From Virgibacillus profundi (GTDB lineage: Bacteria > Bacillota > Bacilli > Bacillales > Amphibacillaceae), in NCBI RefSeq assembly GCF_002287375.1, contig NZ_NPOA01000006.1, positions 124,001 through 188,000 on the forward strand: a stretch of DNA of 64,000 bases. Direction: 5' to 3'. Below, piece after piece: positions 60,477 through 64,000 of this stretch. Positions within the stretch are counted from its first letter, which is position 1; each line of letters starts with the position of its first letter. The notes below the pieces were generated by a model. That model was not told the DNA's origin. It made no database searches and saw nothing but the letters and a program-made list of their open reading frames with translations. Made by a program: the position numbers and the translations under genes.

Positions 60477-61278
60477 AAGAAAGTCCCCGATTCATGATTT
60501 ATCAGGCGTAACAAAGCTGATCATTTTTTTAATGTGGTCTACTGCAGCCATGCTTACATATGATACACGTGTATTGCTGTTTCTCCTAGTGATGAGCATA
60601 ACTGTTTTTATTATTTCAAAGATTAGTATTCGCGACATAGCGTTTGTATTGATATTTATTCTGTCTTTCTTGCTTTTAAATAATATTGCGATCTATATTT
60701 TCTCTCCACAGGAGGGTGTGAAAATATATGGAACGAGCCATGTATTATTTGAAATTGCGGGTCGCTACAATGTTACGTTAGAACAGCTATTTTATCAGTT
60801 GAATATAACACTTAAATATTTTGTAGTAATTCCAGCAGCACTCCTATTTATTGTAACCACTCACCCGAGTGAATTTGCAGCCTCGTTGAATCGGATCGGA
60901 ATAAATTATAAAATAGCTTTTTCTGTTTCACTTGCATTAAGGTATATTCCTGATATTCAGCGTGATTTTCGTACAATTGCACAATCACAGCAAGCAAGAG
61001 GAATCGATTTATCAGGAAATGAAAAGCTGTTAAAACGAGCTAAAAATGCAACATCTATTATTATGCCATTAATCCTATCCAGTCTGGATCGGATTGAGGT
61101 TATTAGTAATGCACTGGAGCTTCGGGGATTTGGTAAAAATAAAAAGCGAACATGGTACAGTGCTAAGCAGCTTAAACGTGCTGATTATATAACTGTTCTC
61201 ATGGGGGGTATTATTTTAATCGTATCATTAGTTATAACTTTTCATGATGGAAGTCGCTTCTATAACCCATTTAATTAA
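60448..61278 (+). CDS. ECF transporter T component (MtsC-like)
   Basis: 276 residues from ATG 60448 (AAGGAGG at 60433-60439, inside the ATPase gene). CbiQ/EcfT family with five or six helices; coupling-helix motifs include SQQARGIDLSG and ALELRGFGKNKKRTW. Completes the transporter. Confidence 0.92.
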   Translation: MAAEMLSYIERKSPIHDLSGVTKLIIFLMWSTAAMLTYDTRVLLFLLVMSITVFIISKISIRDIAFVLIFILSFLLLNNIAIYIFSPQEGVKIYGTSHVLFEIAGRYNVTLEQLFYQLNITLKYFVVIPAALLFIVTTHPSEFAASLNRIGINYKIAFSVSLALRYIPDIQRDFRTIAQSQQARGIDLSGNEKLLKRAKNATSIIMPLILSSLDRIEVISNALELRGFGKNKKRTWYSAKQLKRADYITVLMGGIILIVSLVITFHDGSRFYNPFN

Positions 61279-61386
61279 CTAAAGGTATATGCAGACTCCT
61301 CTGTTATTTACCTTTTTTACTTACAAAAATGAATACAGTATAATAAAGTCATAGTTTTTAACCCCCTCTGAAGGGATGAATTAAAT

Positions 61387-62466
61387 GTGAAGGTTTTTTG
61401 GGTGAGATTTGGTTTGTTTTGCATATTATGGGTGCTATTAATTTTAATGGACAGTGAACAAATACCACTGAGTATAATGGCTTTTACAACTGCTATGGGG
61501 GGTTATTTTTTCCTATCCTTACAGAAAGCACTGCTTCTTTTATACACAGGATTATCTGCTATCGTTATTGTTCATGGTTTTTTCCTTGTAGATGAACCAA
61601 TATTTACTGTTATATTACTGCTATATATTATGATGGATGCAGCTTTTCGATTGAAAAATAAATATTTGCCATGGTACCTGCTTATCAACCTTGCTTTTTC
61701 TATTTACCTTCTGTTTATTCAGTATTATCCTATTCTTGAAATAATTATAATTAGTGTTTTCTTTTACTTTCTTATTATGGCTATTAACAGACTCTCGATG
61801 GATCTGCGTGAACAACAGGAGATGTATGATGGATTATTGACGGAGTACCGAAATTTAAAACGATTAAATATGGCAACTGAACGCGATGCACGGCTGGGGG
61901 AGCGGACAAAAATAGCACGGGAGATTCATGACTCTGTTGGTCACAGGTTAACCGCCCTGATTATGAAGCTCGAGATGCTTGCTATTCAACAGGGAAGTAC
62001 TGAGTATAATGAACTGAAAGAGATGGCGAGTGTCAGTTTGGATGAAACCCGTCAGGCAGTGAAAGCATTACAAACAGAAGAACATGAAGGAATTGCAACC
62101 GTCGTACATTTAATTCGTAAACTGGAAGCAGAAAGTCATATACTTGTACAGTTTACGATGAGGCAGGGGATACTGTCAGTTCCGTTGACCAATGAAAAAA
62201 GTGTCGTATTGTATCGTGTGATCCAGGAAGCATTGACCAATGCAATGAGACATGCCGGTTCTAGAGAAGTACATATCATTTTAGGGAAGTCTGCAACTGG
62301 AGATATTGCATTTGAAATAAAAAATTCAATTTTTAATGCGAAACCATTTACGTTTGGATTTGGGCTATCCAACATGAAGAGTCGTGTTGAGGAATTATAT
62401 GGCAGTTTATCTGTGTATCAAACTGATGAACAATTTATCGTAAATGGAATAATTCCAAGTGAATAG
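61387..62466 (+). CDS. sensor histidine kinase, NarL/LiaS type
   Basis: 359 residues, GTG start. N-terminal half has about six short membrane helices with no large extracellular domain (intramembrane sensing), then HisKA_3 phospho-acceptor REIHDSVGHRLTALIMKLEM and an HATPase with EALTNAMRHAG and FGFGLSNMKSRVEELYG. Cognate regulator is 12 bp downstream. Confidence 0.92.
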   Translation: MKVFWVRFGLFCILWVLLILMDSEQIPLSIMAFTTAMGGYFFLSLQKALLLLYTGLSAIVIVHGFFLVDEPIFTVILLLYIMMDAAFRLKNKYLPWYLLINLAFSIYLLFIQYYPILEIIIISVFFYFLIMAINRLSMDLREQQEMYDGLLTEYRNLKRLNMATERDARLGERTKIAREIHDSVGHRLTALIMKLEMLAIQQGSTEYNELKEMASVSLDETRQAVKALQTEEHEGIATVVHLIRKLEAESHILVQFTMRQGILSVPLTNEKSVVLYRVIQEALTNAMRHAGSREVHIILGKSATGDIAFEIKNSIFNAKPFTFGFGLSNMKSRVEELYGSLSVYQTDEQFIVNGIIPSE

Positions 62467-62478
62467 GGAGGCTGTAAA

Positions 62479-63114
62479 ATGCGTGTGTTGCTCGTAGAAG
62501 ATCAAGCAATCGTAAGACAGGGACTTAAGGTTATTCTGGAGCAGGATGAAAATATTAACGTTTCGCATGAAGCAGGGAATGGCCAGGAAGCAATAGAAAT
62601 AATGGAAAAGCACATGATAGATTTTATTATGATGGATGTGCGAATGCCTGTTATGAATGGAATTGAGGCAACCAGGAAAATTAAGCAAAAATGGCCGGAA
62701 GTAAAGATTTTGATATTAACCACATTTAATGATGATGAGTATGCACTAGAAGCGTTAAAAGAGGGAGCAAATGGTTTTTTACTGAAAACATCTGAATCGG
62801 ATAAACTAATTGATGCTGTACACAGCTGTATGAAAGGTGGTCTTACACTGCATGATGATGTAGCGGCAAAAGTGATGCCGCGTTTATTACAGCGGTCAAC
62901 GAAACCGAGTCCCGACGTCTCTTTCTCCACCCGTGAACTAGCGATTACAAAGCTGGTCGGAATGGGACGCACAAACAAGGAAATTGCTGTGGAGCTCTAT
63001 TTATCTGTTGGTACAGTAAAAAATCACCTTACACAAATTTTGCAAAAGACTGGTCTTCGTGATCGTACTCAATTGGCAATATATGCTGTGAAACACGATA
63101 TAGCTGAGTTTTAA
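62479..63114 (+). CDS. response regulator, NarL/LuxR type
   Basis: 211 residues. Receiver with VLLVEDQAIVRQGLK and phospho-Asp in FIMMDVRMPVMNG (about D54); LuxR HTH at the end: TRELAITKLVGMGRTNKEIA and LSVGTVKNHLTQILQKTG. ATG after GGGAGG. It probably controls the ABC exporter that follows, as in B. subtilis YvfTU/YvfRS-like loci. Confidence 0.93.
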   Translation: MRVLLVEDQAIVRQGLKVILEQDENINVSHEAGNGQEAIEIMEKHMIDFIMMDVRMPVMNGIEATRKIKQKWPEVKILILTTFNDDEYALEALKEGANGFLLKTSESDKLIDAVHSCMKGGLTLHDDVAAKVMPRLLQRSTKPSPDVSFSTRELAITKLVGMGRTNKEIAVELYLSVGTVKNHLTQILQKTGLRDRTQLAIYAVKHDIAEF

Positions 63115-63282
63115 TTTTTTCGATTATATTAATACTGTCATTATTTTATGACATAAATTGTATCAGCTGCATGCAGACTTCAATTATAATTAAGATAGAT
63201 TGTAATATGAAGAAGGTGTGGCAAAGACATGTTAGATATTATATTGGATTGGCGCTGAGTTTTACAAAAATATTTAAATAAA

Positions 63283-63313
63283 GGAAACTCTCCACATTGT
63301 TGGGGAGTTTTTT
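63283..63313 (+). terminator. terminator after the two-component genes
   Basis: AAACTC-CCA/TGGGGAGTTT stem and T6. Just upstream (63230-63258) is a 9-codon ORF ATG...TGA of doubtful meaning. Downstream, 63340-63372 has GTCAC...GTGAC half-sites that may be a regulator site for the ABC genes. Confidence 0.75.
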
Positions 63314-63428
63314 GCTTTTATAAAGCATTTTATGACCTAAGTCACTTTAAACGATTCAATTTAGTGACTCCAGACAGTATGAAGCAGCTTTGAATAGTTG
63401 TAAACTAAATGTACAGGAGGAGATACGA

Positions 63429-64000
63429 ATGCTTGAATTAGTAGATCTGTCAAAGAAATTCAAACAAATGTATGCTGTGAAGAATTTAAATATGTTTATT
63501 GAAAAAGGGGAAATTGTTGGCTTGCTTGGACCGAATGGTGCTGGCAAATCGACAGCAATTTCTATGCTTTCATCCTTGGTTGAACCAACAAATGGGGATG
63601 GGCGCTTTAATAATATAAGTATTTTGAAAAGACCTGCACCACTTAGGAAGGTTATTGGAATGGTACCTCAGGAAATAGCATTGTATAACGATTTAACGGC
63701 AGAAGAAAACCTGAGATTTTTTGGAAGAATATACCGGTTGAAAGGTAATGTTCTTAAAAAGAAAATAGATGAAATATTAGAGTTGATCGGTTTAGCAGAC
63801 AGACGAAAAGATGTTGTAGAAAAATATTCAGGTGGGATGAAACGGCGTCTTAACATAGGGGTAGCTTTATTGCATGATCCTGAAGTAATTATCATGGATG
63901 AACCAACTGTTGGGATTGATCCCCAGTCCAGGAATTATATTTTGGAAACGGTAAAACGTTTGAATGCCGAAAAACAAATGACTGTATTGTACACGAGTCA
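63429..64000 (+). CDS. ABC transporter ATP-binding protein, 3' end outside window
   Basis: At least 190 residues from ATG 63429 (GGAGGAG upstream). Walker A GLLGPNGAGKSTAISML, signature YSGGMKRRLNIG, Walker B EVIIMDEPTVGIDPQSR. ABC-2 exporter ATPase (DrrA/NatA type); the permease should lie beyond the window. Downstream of a NarL-type two-component pair. Confidence 0.92.
   Translation, partial: MLELVDLSKKFKQMYAVKNLNMFIEKGEIVGLLGPNGAGKSTAISMLSSLVEPTNGDGRFNNISILKRPAPLRKVIGMVPQEIALYNDLTAEENLRFFGRIYRLKGNVLKKKIDEILELIGLADRRKDVVEKYSGGMKRRLNIGVALLHDPEVIIMDEPTVGIDPQSRNYILETVKRLNAEKQMTVLYTS

Overview
The window is about 37% G+C, Gram-positive style DNA: strong AAGGAGG ribosome sites, many TTG/GTG starts, T-box, S-box and purine riboswitches, an SspL-type spore protein and YteJ/SppA, YflT and YkvI homologues. 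It fits an endospore-forming, probably halotolerant Bacillaceae of the Oceanobacillus/Virgibacillus/Lentibacillus kind. No phage and no transposase gene was seen. Two families of short inverted-repeat-bounded elements and one type I toxin are present.

Left part (1-23.7 kb), mostly housekeeping and small metabolic operons. serA (partial) and a class V aminotransferase lie on the minus strand behind a PurBox-like site. Then come an NRDE/TANGO2 protein, a candidate small RNA and a YflT stress protein. A plus-strand RpiR - M20 amidase - GNAT - N-acylamino-acid racemase - YkvI permease operon matches the known D-to-L amino-acid conversion pathway through N-succinylation. A minus-strand S-box operon reads cyclase, MetE-like, metI, metC. 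After it come an exonuclease, sppA-yteJ, an acyl-CoA synthetase, an XRE regulator/membrane pair with twin operators, sspL and a 6S-like RNA.

Central part (23.7-49.1 kb), a large purine-catabolism island on the plus strand. It starts with a nucleobase:cation permease. Next is one operon that encodes a dihydropyrimidinase-type amidohydrolase, an isochorismatase-fold amidase, UbiX/UbiD, three BMC-H shell proteins, a BMC-P (EutN) vertex protein, a scaffold-like protein, a flavoprotein-like protein, adenine deaminase, a cyclase-fold hydrolase, a DUF1989 protein and an M20 deacylase. It is followed by a guanine-deaminase-like amidohydrolase, the xanthine dehydrogenase genes, a PbuG-type permease and a second adenine deaminase. 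The gene set suggests that adenine, guanine and hypoxanthine are funnelled to xanthine, which is then opened hydrolytically (clostridial-type route through ureido- and amino-imidazole carboxylate) with help of a bacterial microcompartment, toward glycine and formate. No urate or allantoin enzymes are present in the window. The permease and the main operon have near-identical attenuator leaders of a class I cannot name. The xdh genes have a guanine-family aptamer, and the PbuG-like gene has a diverged leader.

Right part (49.1-64 kb): a nucleotidyltransferase, a DHA2 drug exporter, an SHMT-like enzyme with its GntR regulator, an acetyltransferase remnant, a family 6 UDG (deoxyinosine glycosylase), a type I toxin locus and a reductase. 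Then comes a methionine T-box controlling SAM hydrolase plus an ECF transporter (MtsABC type). It ends with a LiaS/NarL-type two-component system and the start of an ABC exporter ATPase cut by the window edge.
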